Shown here: piece after piece, positions 35,601 to 47,148 of the stretch
Layout: each line of letters begins with the position of its first letter
Position numbering within the stretch: the stretch's first letter is position 1
Assembly: GCA_007644065.1 (NCBI GenBank)
Contig: VJWN01000002.1
Coordinates: 258,135 to 322,134 of the forward strand
Direction of reading: 5' to 3'
Source: Margaritispora aquatica
Taxonomy: Eukaryota; Ascomycota; Leotiomycetes; Helotiales; Discinellaceae
Length of the DNA stretch: 64,000 nucleotides
Program-made: the position numbers and the translations under genes
Notes under the pieces: generated by a model
Told to the model about the DNA's origin: nothing
Database searches by the model: none
What the model saw: only the letters and a program-made list of their open reading frames with translations

Positions 35601-36344
35601 AGTCTACTATTCGCAAGTCGTGCCATAGCCGAGGGCCTCGCCTTCGGCAAATGACTCTTTCAAATCGGCCCATTGCTTCGCAGCTGTTTTTACTCTCGGT
35701 AGTTATTGCAGCGAAATTGACGACTCAAGATAAGTTCCATTTGCCATGAGAATTGCAAGAAGCACGACAGTAACAGAATTCAATGCTGCCGTGGATAGTC
35801 ATTCACTAAAAACTGCAAATATTAAATCTAATTTTCAATCGTGCTAAGAAATTTTACTGAAACCTGATGTGCCTTACTATTCTACAGTAACATACAATTT
35901 ATCATTACCTGCCATTACTCGTCACCGCATCCGTCTACCCAATCATTATACATCCCAAGTCAATCCGTCCAACCTCGCGTGGGACGATCTTCAACAGCTG
36001 AGCAATCTCATCTGTGACACCTCCCACGACCTGGCAGGCACTCTCCTTTCCGGAAACGAATTTACGACGACTATTGGCACCAGTCACTGCACAAGCAATT
36101 ATGTCAGCAACGTCCGTAAGACTATCGGGGAAATTTTAGGAGAAATCATTCTGCAATGCATCGACCGTCTGTGGGGGCGCAAAATCGAAAGCATCGAGCA
36201 CGCACCTGTTCAACCAATTGTCAGTGAGGGGTCTATAATGATTGGTCCCGAGCAAACGCCACAGTCTCCAGAAAGAATGTTATTGTTGTTGCCGAAACTG
36301 CAGCGTGTGTTAGCGTGAGACATTAGATGAAAAGAGCTCAAGAC
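32675..36344. other. Long intergenic region, no convincing gene
   Basis: 3.7 kb between the peroxidase start and the end of the Asn/Gly-rich gene. Open frames such as 35052-35435 and 34589-34843 have no recognisable domain and irregular composition. Only the 149-codon frame at 35869-36318 looks somewhat protein-like and is listed separately. No repeat family or RNA gene recognised. Confidence 0.45.
35869..36318 (+). CDS. Doubtful hypothetical ORF
   Basis: A 150-codon open stretch without an ATG at its 5' end (it begins after a stop, at a GTG). The product would contain a hydrophilic helical centre (AWDDLQQLSNLICDTSHDLAG, NYVSNVRKTIGEILGEIILQC). It ends 26 bp before the convergent Asn/Gly-rich gene. 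Composition is plausible for a protein but no homolog is recognised. It may be part of a spliced gene whose upstream exons I could not find, or chance. Confidence 0.2.
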   Translation: MPYYSTVTYNLSLPAITRHRIRLPNHYTSQVNPSNLAWDDLQQLSNLICDTSHDLAGTLLSGNEFTTTIGTSHCTSNYVSNVRKTIGEILGEIILQCIDRLWGRKIESIEHAPVQPIVSEGSIMIGPEQTPQSPERMLLLLPKLQRVLA

Positions 36345-37530
36345 CTACGAGTTGCCGTTCCCGTTGTTTGCGCCGTTGTGGTTTCCACTATTGTTTCCGC
36401 TAAATATCGTCAGATTAAGTCAATGTCCACAAGGTAAATGGCTTACTTGTTGGCATTATTTGAGCCCGCAGTATTTCCACTGCCTGAGCCGATGCCATTG
36501 TTTGATGGCGAAGCAACAATAGTATTTGGGGATCCGGGATTGAGGGGAACAGTGACATCGTCGATGATTGTGCCAACATATATGCCAAGGGCTTGAGCTC
36601 TTCTTACCTTTCTTCCAAGAGTAAATCCTGAATTTCCGGAACCGATGTTGTTACCATTGCCGAACGTGTTGCCCTTGCCGTTTCCATTCTATCGATGGAG
36701 TCAGTAACATGACCAAATGTTTTTGATATACATCATCATTTAAGTGAGGAATTGAGTGAAAACATACTCCGTTCTCGTTTCCATTTCCATTTCCATTGTT
36801 CTTATTTCCATTTCCAGCTGAATTTCCAGCTCCGTTTCCGTTACCTAACATGTTGCGTAAGCAAATCACCACAGTGGAAGACGTAGGAGCTCTGGGCTCA
36901 TTTACCATTTCCGAACGGAGATCCGGTAACACCTGAGATCCAGTCCCCAAGAGACTTCGCGGATCCAGACGAAGCGTCTTTGCGACCAATCTTCGTGCCA
37001 CTATTGCCAGAGCCAATGTTGTTTCCATTGCCAAAGATGCTGAGCGGGTCAATAAGGCAAATCATTCAAGGCAGTCAGTGAATACTTACTTGCCGTTACC
37101 GCTGAAACAAGCCAAATCTTAGCATCTGCATTTTCTCTAGTCATGAATGATAACATACTTCTTGTTGCCATTTCCATTGCCATTGCCTACCATGCCCATG
37201 AGTAAAACGTGCAATTGTTTCTTAATAATGATACTCACTGTTTCCGTTTCCTTCATTTCCATTACCCGCGGAATTGCCTAGAATTTGTTAGACCTTGATT
37301 AGAGGACAAAGATGCTGCATGTCCACTAACCACTGCCATCGTAATTTCCTACATGAGAGGTTAGCAAGTGTAGTTATATCAGGGCGACCAGGATAACTAC
37401 CATTTCCAAATGGAGATCCGACAATAGACTCAATAGAGTTCATAACATCTGATGACTTGGTAGGTGTGTTAGCGACTGGTGCGGCGATAGCCACAGTTAA
37501 CAACGCTGCGAGGATGGTCTTAGTGTACAT
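36345..37530 (-). CDS. Secreted Asn/Gly-rich repeat protein with micro-exons
   Basis: Nine exons on the minus strand: 37401-37530, 37331-37348 (18 nt), 37239-37277 (39 nt), 37159-37186 (28 nt), 37090-37101 (12 nt), 36906-37039, 36768-36844, 36447-36688 and 36345-36399, totalling 244 residues. Introns (47-79 nt) all have usable branch sites and every phase fits. The signal peptide is MYTKTILAALLTVAIAAPVA. The mature protein is dominated by GN repeats. A block of about 77 residues is present twice: each copy runs SPFGNG, GNSAGNGN, a (GN)n run, FGNGNNIGSGNSG and a short GRK ending. The product is probably a disordered or glycine-rich wall/matrix protein or a secreted effector-like protein; no family is recognised. 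A (GN)-rich tail ends in NGNGNS. Confidence 0.75.
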
Positions 37531-38169
37531 CTTAGGTTTTGTTTGGAGTAAATTATTGGGAGGTGGATATTTGGAGAAAGTGGGCTGTGTTGAGAAGACT
37601 GGAGATGACTTCTGAGAGTGTGATGATTTGAACTATTGAGCAGCCGAAGATCGTCTTCTTATACACAGCTTTCATCCCTTCGATCTCGATGTTTTCATTT
37701 TCTCCATCTCCATATGTCACTCACTAGTGACGCTCATCAGCTAGTACCACGGTCGGAGGCTTGAATGGAGGCTCCATCTTCCGAAGCATGTGACGTATCC
37801 CGAGGATCTTCGAAGCAAGACAGCTGTCTTCTCAAAACCAATCAATTCCAGCCCAAAGAAAGATATGCATGAAGATCCCTTGATGGTCCCAAAAACATCA
37901 ACGGTGTAGATATGGTACATATGGACGATCTTTCTCGTTGAAAAAAGCCACTGCCATCAGATCGAGCAGGGAATGGCCCCACTCCATCTGAATTTTACGC
38001 ACTATGGGAAAGCTTGACATTTGATAAGATTGAAAAAGAATAGACTAGGATCCTAACAGGACTGTAAGCTTTGTGCGCGACTCACAGCTCAAAACACTAG
38101 CTTTAAGGCTTTGTGTTCTCCACTCAATCGTTTTGCAGCGATTTTGACATACCGAACTTTTGGAAACAC

Positions 38170-38490
38170 TTCAAAGTATTTAATTTTACCTCAAATTCCA
38201 GTTATCGATGTTCAGCCTCTTTGTACTGCTGCGAGTGCTTGTGATGCCAAGAGTGCTCTTCCAAACCGCCCTCTTACAATTGTTCTCGATAACGTTCTTT
38301 TTTCTTGGTCTCAAAAGTGTCCGGAGACAGCTCCGTGTCTTAGTGAAATCGAAGCTTAATTTGAAGCTCAACTGCCGAAACTCAAGGGGGTTACAATTAT
38401 ACGAGCTACTGAGTTCAGTGTGTCAGCCATCACGAAAATGGTTGGACTTTCAGCCAAGCGAACTGCAAGGAACGCCCGAGGCGCTGTCGA
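38170..38490 (+). pseudogene. Short protein-like frame interrupted by one TAA
   Basis: In one plus frame a coherent peptide (VIDVQPLCTAASACDAKSAL … CPETAPCLSEIEA) meets TAA at 38357-38359 and continues directly, in the same frame, as FEAQLPKLKGVTIIRATEFS … ARNARGAVEE, ending at a second stop near 38497. A polypyrimidine/CAG signal just before 38200 could be an intron acceptor. Either this is a decayed gene or the piece is spliced in a way I cannot see. Family unknown. Confidence 0.25.
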
Positions 38491-40143
38491 AGAATAATGA
38501 CGGAGATGTGAACGCAGTAGTGGGGAAGCAGACGGATGATGTGAGTATCATATTTGCAATGTTCAAATTTTACGAAGAGTGTGTGCCCGTATATTAATCT
38601 ACCGAGAGTTTTCCTCATTCCTGGATTTTCCATATATACCTAACAGGTGTAATATTGTTTGTAGAGTGTAAATACAAAGGCTGAGACAAAACACTACTTT
38701 CGAGCCGAGGCTCGAATTCGGCCCACTCTTTGGTGGATTCCGAATTAACCGAGAACCTTAAGCACTAAATAAGCGAGGAGGTAGTTTAATTTTCAATTGA
38801 GACTGGCGGAGTTGTTCTCGAATCCTCATGCCCTGATAAAGGGCCAAATTTAGAGCCTCAAGTGCACTAAAGATATCGCGCTTCCCAACCCCATGTTCCG
38901 AATGGCCGAACCATCAAACGTCATCAAAAAATCACCAAGTGATGATTCCTTGCACTTCGAGCTTTCGCGCTTCAGCACTTCTGTTATGCTCCTTTCTCAC
39001 CTTACATTGTGGACTAGTATTAAGCGACCTTAGAATTCCCTGATGTGTGTTGCGTCATCATCGACATAGAGTCGTTATTTCGTTTGGGGGTGTGGGGGGG
39101 GGCTTCTCACCACTGTTCCTGTCGTCACTGAAAAGCGTGGAATATTGGCTTGTAGTAGCAGTTGCCGAGCACGAAGCTGCTTCTATCTGTTAGATATGGG
39201 CAAGGTAAATCAGAAAGCCATTGAAGCACAATAGGTCTGAAGATAGTCAGGTTTTCATGAGCTCGCATACAATTGGAATATACTACTGAAGTTCAGCATT
39301 TTTTTCAAAGCGCATTCTTTTTGCCAAGTGCAATTTCAATGGCATTCGAATCTGCTAAAGAGACAGACCAATCACTATTCTCCACATCAAAACAATTCAA
39401 TGTTCTCTCCCTATAGCAAATAGCTGACGTTTTTACAATTCTGCTTGTGAGGCTAGCAATTTCAATGGAACCCCCTCCAGAGGACATGCCAAACATATGT
39501 GTGAAGAGACCACGTTTCATTTTCAGCCCGAGACCTCCTTTCGAACTAGACTATCTTTCAAGGCCAATCACTCCAGCATCTCGCACCTCTCTACCTTTGG
39601 ACTCTAGTTAGATTTTTCCCTGGCACGAAAATTGACAGGCAATTATTAGGCACGAGGAATCCGGTTTTGAGTCCGTTGAGGACGACGATTCAGCAGCGTC
39701 TTTCGGTTCTCGCTTGTCCTGTTCTTGGAGGCACTGATGGTAACCAGTGTCAGGTTTTTCTAGGTTACAAAAAGTATCCTCAGGGTGTGTACTAACTACT
39801 CATCTGGTGGAGAGGTTTGAAGTGAATAAGGTACCTTGGGTGAGGGATATGTCACGATTTGTGATAGGGATGTGTCTTCTTCTGTATCAAGGTTTACGGC
39901 TGCTTTGCACTAGATCAAACTATTGGCAGCAACGGTTGATAAAGGGAACGAGTTTAACGATAGACGTAATGACAACTTGATCCCACAGGCTTTATGTTTG
40001 CAGGTTACATATTTTTACTGTTGACTGAGGTCGGTAAGTATGCAAGCAATATTCAACCAATCGCCGACTTGCTGATGGAACTTTAGACATTACGGGATAT
40101 AACTAGCTTAGCACTTCCCACCCCATACTCAACCCATCCTCCA

Positions 40144-40175
40144 TCTCTCTCTCTCTCTCTCTCGCACACACACAC
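40144..40175 (+). repeat. (CT)n-(CA)n microsatellite
   Basis: A run of about ten CT units followed by about six CA units, directly downstream of the DUF2235 gene stop. Confidence 0.9.
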
Positions 40176-40181
40176 ATTTAA

Positions 40182-42028
40182 TCAAGCAACAATCTGCCAC
40201 ACCGACTCGTCATCGACCTGATTCCTCAATTTGTACCCCAACTCCCGCATGCGCGTCTGCACCGTCCAATGCATCATGGGTTCATGGCTCTTGATGGGTC
40301 TAAAGCGGCCCATATTGGGCCTTACAGCCTTCTCCCACCTCTCCGGATTCTTCCTATACAGATGGACCTTGATGGGCCACAGCTCCAGGATCCACCAGCC
40401 CTTGACCATCTCCAGCTGGTCGAAGATGGGCGCCAGCGCATCGAAGTGGTCCTCGGCTTGCTCGGGGATGAGCTCGGGGGCGTTGACGCCCTTGCGCGTT
40501 GTTTCGTGGTAGATGTCCGTCACGAGGTTGTCTTTGACGTTCTTGGTCTTCTTGCCTTTCTGCGATTGCTGCTGCTGTACGGCAGCACGGTATTTCTCCA
40601 TCAGTTGCGGCGAAGGTCCGGTTTCCGGCCGTCGGGGTATCTTGTAGACGGGCCAGAGAGTCGGCACGTCGATGCCAATTTCAGCCAAGGACATGGTGTT
40701 GAACAAGATGCCCGTGTTGCATTGGAAGCATTGGCGAATCATCCATCGGAGAGGAATACGTGCCAGTTGGTGACGAGTGCCGTTGGGCACTGCTCCACCA
40801 CCAACATCGCAGTGTGCTCCTGCAAACCAGACCTTTCAAGCAATGAATGTCAGCTCAGTCACTATATACGCCAAGATGAAATGAACTAACCTCCTTGACA
40901 TCCGATTTTGGCCTTCCAACAGAAGCCGTATCCTGTGTCTCAAACTGTGCTTCCAATCTCTTCTGATTCGCAGATTTCCTTTTCGTTCGCTCTTCTTCCA
41001 AGAACTTGAACTGAGCCGCCACAAGAGGATCATCGCGCTGATACTGCGAGACTTTGAATTTCGCTCTATGCTCATCAAGGCCCATAGCATGTCGAAAGTA
41101 CTGCGTCACATTTGACGGCGACTTGCTGAACGGCAGCTGGCGCGGGAATAACCCAACACTAGCCACACAGTCCCAAATGCCCACGAAATACACGGAAACA
41201 TTCTGGCAGAACGTCTTCTTGAACTCGCCACTGAGTTTCCAACCTTGGGGGGTCTCGTCCTTGTAGAATTTGTAGGCAAATGCGATTTGTGCCGTGTTGT
41301 ATGCCGGGAGGAGACCAACTTTGTGCAGCATTCCTGCTAGACAGCGCGCTGTGTAGGATCCGCGAGAGAAGCCTATGAGGCATATTCTGTCACCGGCGAT
41401 GTAGTTCTGCCTAGAGAGAACGGTATTAGCATTTATCGAAACTGCCGCCTTTGCGCAAGGAAATCTCTTTGAAATTTAGATGAGGACATGCGGTTTGGCT
41501 TACATTAAGAAGGTATATGCATCTCTAATGTGTACACCAAGCCCATCACCGATTGCCGAATCAATAGCAGCAGCAATGCCGCCTGTCATCCCCTTGCCAT
41601 CATAAGTACCAATCCCACTTTGGTAATAAGTGAGTTGGTTTGGAAGATCTTTCTTCAGACAGGCCATGAAATGGACAACCTATGCTCGTCATCAGCGTAT
41701 TTCCACCCACCAAGACAGCATTCAAGTTATCCAACCCAGGAACCGAATTCAAAAGGCCTTTGATCGCCTGTTAACAATGAAAGGGCAGTTCACATACATT
41801 GCTATTATCACTGTCAAACTGGTCTCCAGTACCATCAAGACAAACGATTAGAGTTCTCCCTGTAAATGGGACACTCGAATCATTCACTGCCTGAATGAAA
41901 CCCGGGATCAAAGGAGGTGGTTGATCCGTTACTTGGGCCGTTACCGGAGAATCTGGGAAATCCCCATAAGTTTGCGTTGGGTATGTTGATGGTCTCCACC
42001 ATGAGTTCGCTGTTACGGATTCCGCCAT
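40182..42028 (-). CDS. DUF2235-domain (T6SS phospholipase Tle1-like) alpha/beta hydrolase
   Basis: Four exons on the minus strand: 41798-42028, 41504-41679, 40891-41410 and 40182-40832 (525 residues; introns 118, 93 and 58 nt). The signature of the family is clear: RTLIVCLDGTGDQFDSDNSN near the N-terminus, YYQSGIGTYDGKGMTGG, then the nucleophile motif GFSRGSYTAR, YFVGIWDCVASVG, and after the last splice VWFAGAHCDVGGG. These supply the Ser, Asp and His expected of the hydrolase. Bacterial relatives include the Tle1 phospholipases of type VI secretion, but fungal genomes carry many DUF2235 proteins of unknown function. No signal peptide is seen, so it is likely cytosolic. Substrate unknown; lipid ester hydrolysis is an inference. 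Confidence 0.85.
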
Positions 42029-43698
42029 GATGTTGTGATATGAACGATGCTGTCAACGAGCTTGCGCGGGGTGTTGTAGGACTATGGAATGCAGACGGAT
42101 AAAAGAACATCTGTCAAATGTTTAGGGATCAAATGTCGAATACCTAACAAGCCACTTTAGAGATAGCTACAAGTACAATGTGAGCACTTAAATTAGGCAT
42201 GTCACACCATTCGGATTCTCCCATCATCTGATAGGAATGTCCGCTAAGGACACGGCAAGCAATCCTTTTACACCTCCACACATTTACCAATGTGTGAGTA
42301 TGCCTTGAAGATCACGATAGTCAGGCAGCTTAAAAGACAAGCCGGCAGACAAATGCAGATCTTCTCTTGAAGCTCCATGCTACAAATGGACGCAACGGTG
42401 TGCATTTAACATTGAATAGCCAATGGCTCGCTGCGGGCCGAGACGAGAGTTGTTATCCACGAACGCCCCCTCCTCGAGAAATTGAGACATGAGTTGATAT
42501 GTCCCAAAGCGGGAGCTAACAAGAACGAATCAGCGTCTGAATCAAATTCATATGACGTTACACCGATGATGGTATTTGATCGATAGTCAATCAGCAAAGG
42601 GCGGAGGGAAAGAGATCAACCAAGTGCTGTCGTGTGCTGCATTCGAGCAGCGTCAAGCCTAATAGGAAAACTTGTTACCATATACAGTATACAGTTATTT
42701 CAAGCTTCTTGCAAATTTAGTATGTGACTACCATTATACCACAACTTCCCACTTCACTCACCATGGTGACCATTGATATCCAATCCAATTGATGCGCTCA
42801 TTGATCTCCGATGATCTGCGCGCGATTGAACCAAAGGGGGTACAAAGCAAGCCTTGAAGTGAGACATCGCTCGTCGTATTCTTCCTGCAGGTGATTTTTC
42901 TCCAAAACTGCCGTGGCGCATATAATTCGTTGGTGGCTGGGAGTGAAAGACATTCGGCTAAAGTCCCCAGTGAGGACAGAGACCTTCAATGGGGGGCAGG
43001 GCGGCAGGTAGGCAGGGCAGGGCAGGGCAGGGCAGGGCAGGGTAGGCAACGGGATGGCCCACCTTTTCCGAGGATCGGGTAGATCCGTTCCGTCCAATAG
43101 GGCTTGATGTTCCTCTGGGTAATCCAAAGTGATATCAAAAGCAATAGCATATATATATATTGAATGGAAAAGGAAAAGGAAATGAAAATCTAAGTATATG
43201 AAAATATACTTCACTCAACTCTGTCTTACTGTCAGTCGTATATATAAAATCACATATCCTGTCTCACTTACTCGTACAATCAACGGCTCACAATCCCTGC
43301 TGTATCCTCCAAGAGTCTTACTCAAAAAGCTTTATTGCAGATGCAGTGCTTCCACCCCGCATGCACTACCTGAAATCGCTTCACACCCGATCCAGTCGGC
43401 AACACCAATTCGATATTGGGCGACTGCATGGGGGCGTCCTTCGAACAAATCATATGTAGCACAGAGTAAGCTGAGTGTCTCGCTGACAGCTAATGTGACA
43501 CCTCAACTCCTCAGCCCTCGTCAAATGTTCACGGAGCTCTCAGCTACCCTGCTCTGTCTCATAGCTCTCGAGGTACTTGAACTCTGCTTTGATTTTTGCT
43601 TATAGTACTTCCATAATTCATCTTCCTTCATTCTTTCATTGAGCACGCTCCCCCTAATCACTCATTCTCAGTGTTCAATTGAGCTCATCACCACCAAA
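42029..43698. promoter_or_regulatory. Divergent intergenic region between the DUF2235 and Ppo genes
   Basis: 1.67 kb between two start codons facing apart. It contains a GGCAG pentamer repeat (listed separately) and a C/T-rich stretch just before the Ppo ATG. No coding sequence is convincing; frames at 42798-43214 and 43198-43605 cross the repeat and have poor composition. Confidence 0.5.
43006..43043 (+). repeat. GGCAG pentanucleotide tandem repeat (G-rich)
   Basis: About six near-perfect GGCAG units in a row, with related GGCAG copies just before. The G-runs are evenly spaced, so the plus strand could form a G-quadruplex. It lies about 650 bp upstream of the Ppo start. Confidence 0.8.
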
Positions 43699-46600
43699 AT
43701 GACAGGTACTTTGAAAACACTGATCGGCACCATCAGAAAGAAACCGACGAAAGCTCCAGATGGCAAGTCGGATGCTGAGGCCGCGACCGCTGTCGCGCCA
43801 AAGGCAACTACACTCCTCCATGATTTAACCCATCTAGACTCCAAACACGCAGCAACAGTGGTCCAAGCCATAAGTACTCTCGCTGGCGGGGAGCCCATGG
43901 ACGATAAAGAGTTTTTGCTTGAACATGGAGTGGCTATGCTCCAAGAACTGCCTGCAGGAAGTGCTTTAGGTGAAAAGGTCTCCAATGATTTCATTGCTCT
44001 GCTCTGGAATGATCTCCCACATCCTCCACCGACCAATTCGGGTCCAACATCGAGATACAGACAGCACGATGGGAGTGGGAATAATCCTTGGGTTCCTGAG
44101 ATGGGAAGAGCTGGATCTGCATGTGAGTATTGTCCTTTAGTCTTAGTGCCAAAACGTCTCGGACTACGAGTCAAGCGTTCTTTCAACGTGAAAGCAATGT
44201 TTTCTGAAATTTCGAAAAAAAAAAAAAGAATCAACTGACATCAGAGCTTCAATAGACGCCCGCAGCGTACCCCCCACCAAGACCAAAGGACCAAACTTGC
44301 CGGATCCAGAGCTAGTCTACGACCAGCTCTTGAAGCGCAAAGGACCTTTCAGAGAGCATCCATCTGGACTCAATCGATTGTTCTTCTCTTTTGCAACAGT
44401 AGTCATCCATGAGTGTTTCCAGACTTCGCGTACTAATCCATGGATAAATGAAACCTCAAGCTATGTGGATCTGAGCACGATTTATGGCAACACTGAGAAG
44501 GAGCAGAAGCGAGTAAGGACGTATGAAGGTGGCAAGATCTATCCTGATTCGATTGCGTCGGAAAGAATCATGATGATGCCTCCTGGAGTAGTTGGTACGT
44601 TTTTTGCCTCGTTTAATGGCAAATCTGCTTTTTTTCAAGATCTTGCAGGCTGATGATGCACAATACAGCGGTCTTGCTGCTCTTCTCGAGAAATCATAAC
44701 CACATTGCCTCCAACCTCTTGACCATCAATGAAGATGGCAAGTACAAGAAGTGGGATACTCTGACTGATGCTCAGAAGAAGTGGCAGGATGAGGATCTAT
44801 TCCAGATCACCCGCAACATCAATGTGGGCTTCTTTGCTTCTGTAGTCCTCAAAGACTATGTTGCGGCTATTCTCAACACACCAAGAGCCAACTCGACTTG
44901 GTCTTTAGACCTCGGTAAAGAGATGAAGCAATCCGGCAAACGTGTGGAGCGAGGAACTGGAAGTCTTGTTTCAGTTGAATTTGCCGTCCTCTACCATTGG
45001 CATGCTGCGCTCAGTGCTGCTGATGACAAGTGGATGGAGTGGGTATTGACTACGTCTTTGCCCGAACTTAAGTGTGTTGATGATGTGACGATCGAGCAGT
45101 TCCAGAAGGCGATGAAAATCTATGGACACAAGCTTATGGAGACTCCAGCAAAAGATTGGACTTTTGGGGGACTCAAGAGAGGACCTGATGGATCGTTCAA
45201 CGATGTTGACCTTGCTGAGATCATTAAAGATTGTATCGATGAGCCTGCGCATGCTTTTGGTGCCCATGGTACTCCCGCAAGTCTGAAGGTCGTAGACATT
45301 AGTAAGTGTGACATACATTCTCAATGGATTTTACTAATCAAATGAACAGTGGGACAACTCCAGGCAAGAAACGTCTTCAATGTCTGCACCGTGAACGAGT
45401 TCCGAAGATATCTAGCCTTAAAACCCTACAAAAGTTTCGAGGAATGGAATCCAGACAAAGAGACTGCCAGAGCCGCAGAGCTTCTGTATGGGCATATCGA
45501 GAATCTCGAGCTGTATCCAGGTCTCATGGCCGAGAACACCAAGCCTGCCATGCCAGGAAGTGGTGTATGCCCAGGCCAAACCAGTGGACGCGGAATCCTC
45601 GATGACGCTGTCGCCCTTGTTCGTGGTGATCGTTTCTTGAGCTACGACTTTAACAGTACCACATTAACTAATTGGGGTTTCGCAAAGCTGCAAAGCTCGC
45701 CTCCACCTGGTGCATATGGAGGCATGCTCCCATACCTCTTGTTCAATGGCATCCCTGGTGCATGGGCTGGTACATCCTCATATGCAATGCTCCCTTTCTA
45801 TACTCCATCAGCAGTCAAGGGTATTTTGAAGGACAACAAAGTCATTCAAGAGTATGACTTGGAACGACCCGCTAGTGACAAGATAGTCATTGGCATCCAC
45901 ACCCACGCGGGTTGCAAGCAGGTTTTCGAGGATCGAGAGAACTTCCGCGTCATGTATCAAGATGCCATCAGGAAGTGCACAGATGGACACGAATTTATGA
46001 TTGGTTGGGATGATGCAAAGAGACACGATGAACGATCAAGCATTCTTCACAAGGTCTTTTTTGAGCAGGACTTTGAAGCCAAAGTATCCAAGTTCTTCAG
46101 CGAGACTGTTGCGAGACTCATCAAGAAGAGCACACTGAAATACTCCACAAGCACAAGAAGGTCCATAGACATTGTTCGCGATGTTACCAATGTCGCACCA
46201 ATTCTTTGGATCGCTGATCGCTTTGCCATTCCTCTCAAGACTGAGGAGCAACCCCACGGGTTGCTCTCACCCTATGAAGCCTTCACGGTTTTCCTGGTGC
46301 TCTTCATATACCAGAGTTTCAACATTCTTCCTGGTAACGAGTGGAAGTTGCGAGAAGGTTCTATGAAAGCTGCTCCTGTGCTTCGTGGCATCTTCGAAGC
46401 TCACCTCAAGACGCAAAAGGGCGTAACCGAAGGAATCGTCGACTGGCTCGCGAAGGGCAGCGCATTTGAAGTAGGACCAGACGCCGACAGGATGTATCAT
46501 GCCCTCAACGAGTCCAAGTTGCCTGTTGGAGACCTGGTCGGTGATTGCATAGGCATGACGGCGCCTATTGCTGGTAACCTCACGCAGCAGGCATCTCTGC

Positions 46601-47148
46601 TCATCGATCTTTATCTCAGCGAGGGATATGAGGAGTACAAAGCACGTATCATCGAGTTGTCACACAAAACCGATGCAGCTTCCGAGAAGGAGCTCCAAGG
46701 CTTTGTCTTTGAAGGTATGCGTCATGCTGGTGTCGTCCCAGGTCTGCCTCGAGTAGCTTCCAAGGATGTGACAGTCAACGACGGCGTTCGTGGTCCCATC
46801 CACATCAAAGCTGGCCACACTGTTCTGATTGCGACTTCGAAATCTGGCATGGATCCTCTCCAGTTCCCCAACCCTGAGAAGCTCAACCCTCACCGTCCTT
46901 TCTCGGACTATTTATTGCTTGGCCACGGCTTACACTATTGTTTCGGTGCACGGTTGGTGGGTTGTGCCATTGCCGCCACCTTGAGGGAGGTATTCAAGCT
47001 GAAGAATGTTCGACGAGCACCAGGAAAGCAGGGACATTTCTCGATTGTGACGCATGACTTCGCTGGGGTGCAGATGAGGCAATACTTGGATGCTAATGCG
47101 AGGGAGTCGCCAATCCCTACATCGTTGACGATAGAGTATGATGAATAG
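43699..47148 (+). CDS. ppoA: Psi-factor-producing fatty acid dioxygenase / P450 fusion (linoleate diol synthase)
   Basis: Exons 43699-44122, 44256-44594, 44669-45301 and 45350-47148 (1064 residues, the usual size for Ppo proteins). The N-terminal half is an animal-type heme peroxidase: distal His193 in VVIHECFQTS, then SSYVDLSTIYG, and Tyr363 with proximal His366 in VLYHWHAAL. These catalyse 8R- or 10R-dioxygenation of linoleic acid. The C-terminal half is a P450-like isomerase with the heme thiolate Cys996 in GHGLHYCFG; 10R-dioxygenases of the PpoC type lack this cysteine, so the protein is more like 8R-DOX/diol synthase. Ppo oxylipins balance sexual and asexual sporulation. The first intron (133 nt) holds a 13-base A-run. 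The subtype is inferred from one residue and needs comparison. Confidence 0.87.

Larger units (their letters stand above)
37531..40181. other. Intergenic region with one relic and a microsatellite
   Basis: 2.65 kb. It contains the Asn/Gly-rich gene promoter at its left, a protein-like remnant at about 38170-38490, and a CT/CA microsatellite at 40144-40175. The rest has no coherent open frames on either strand. Confidence 0.5.

Noticed and set aside
38700..38740. tRNA-like GCTCGAATTC stretch
   Set aside because: No acceptor stem or anticodon arm can be folded around it.
40269..40889. 206-codon plus-strand open frame
   Set aside because: Antisense to the last DUF2235 exon.
41680..41797. An extra small exon inside the first DUF2235 intron
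   Set aside because: It would need a 31-nt second intron; the direct 118-nt splice gives the conserved N-V-V-H-F junction.
43668..44234. 188-codon minus-strand open frame
   Set aside because: Antisense to exon 1 of the Ppo gene; no protein features.
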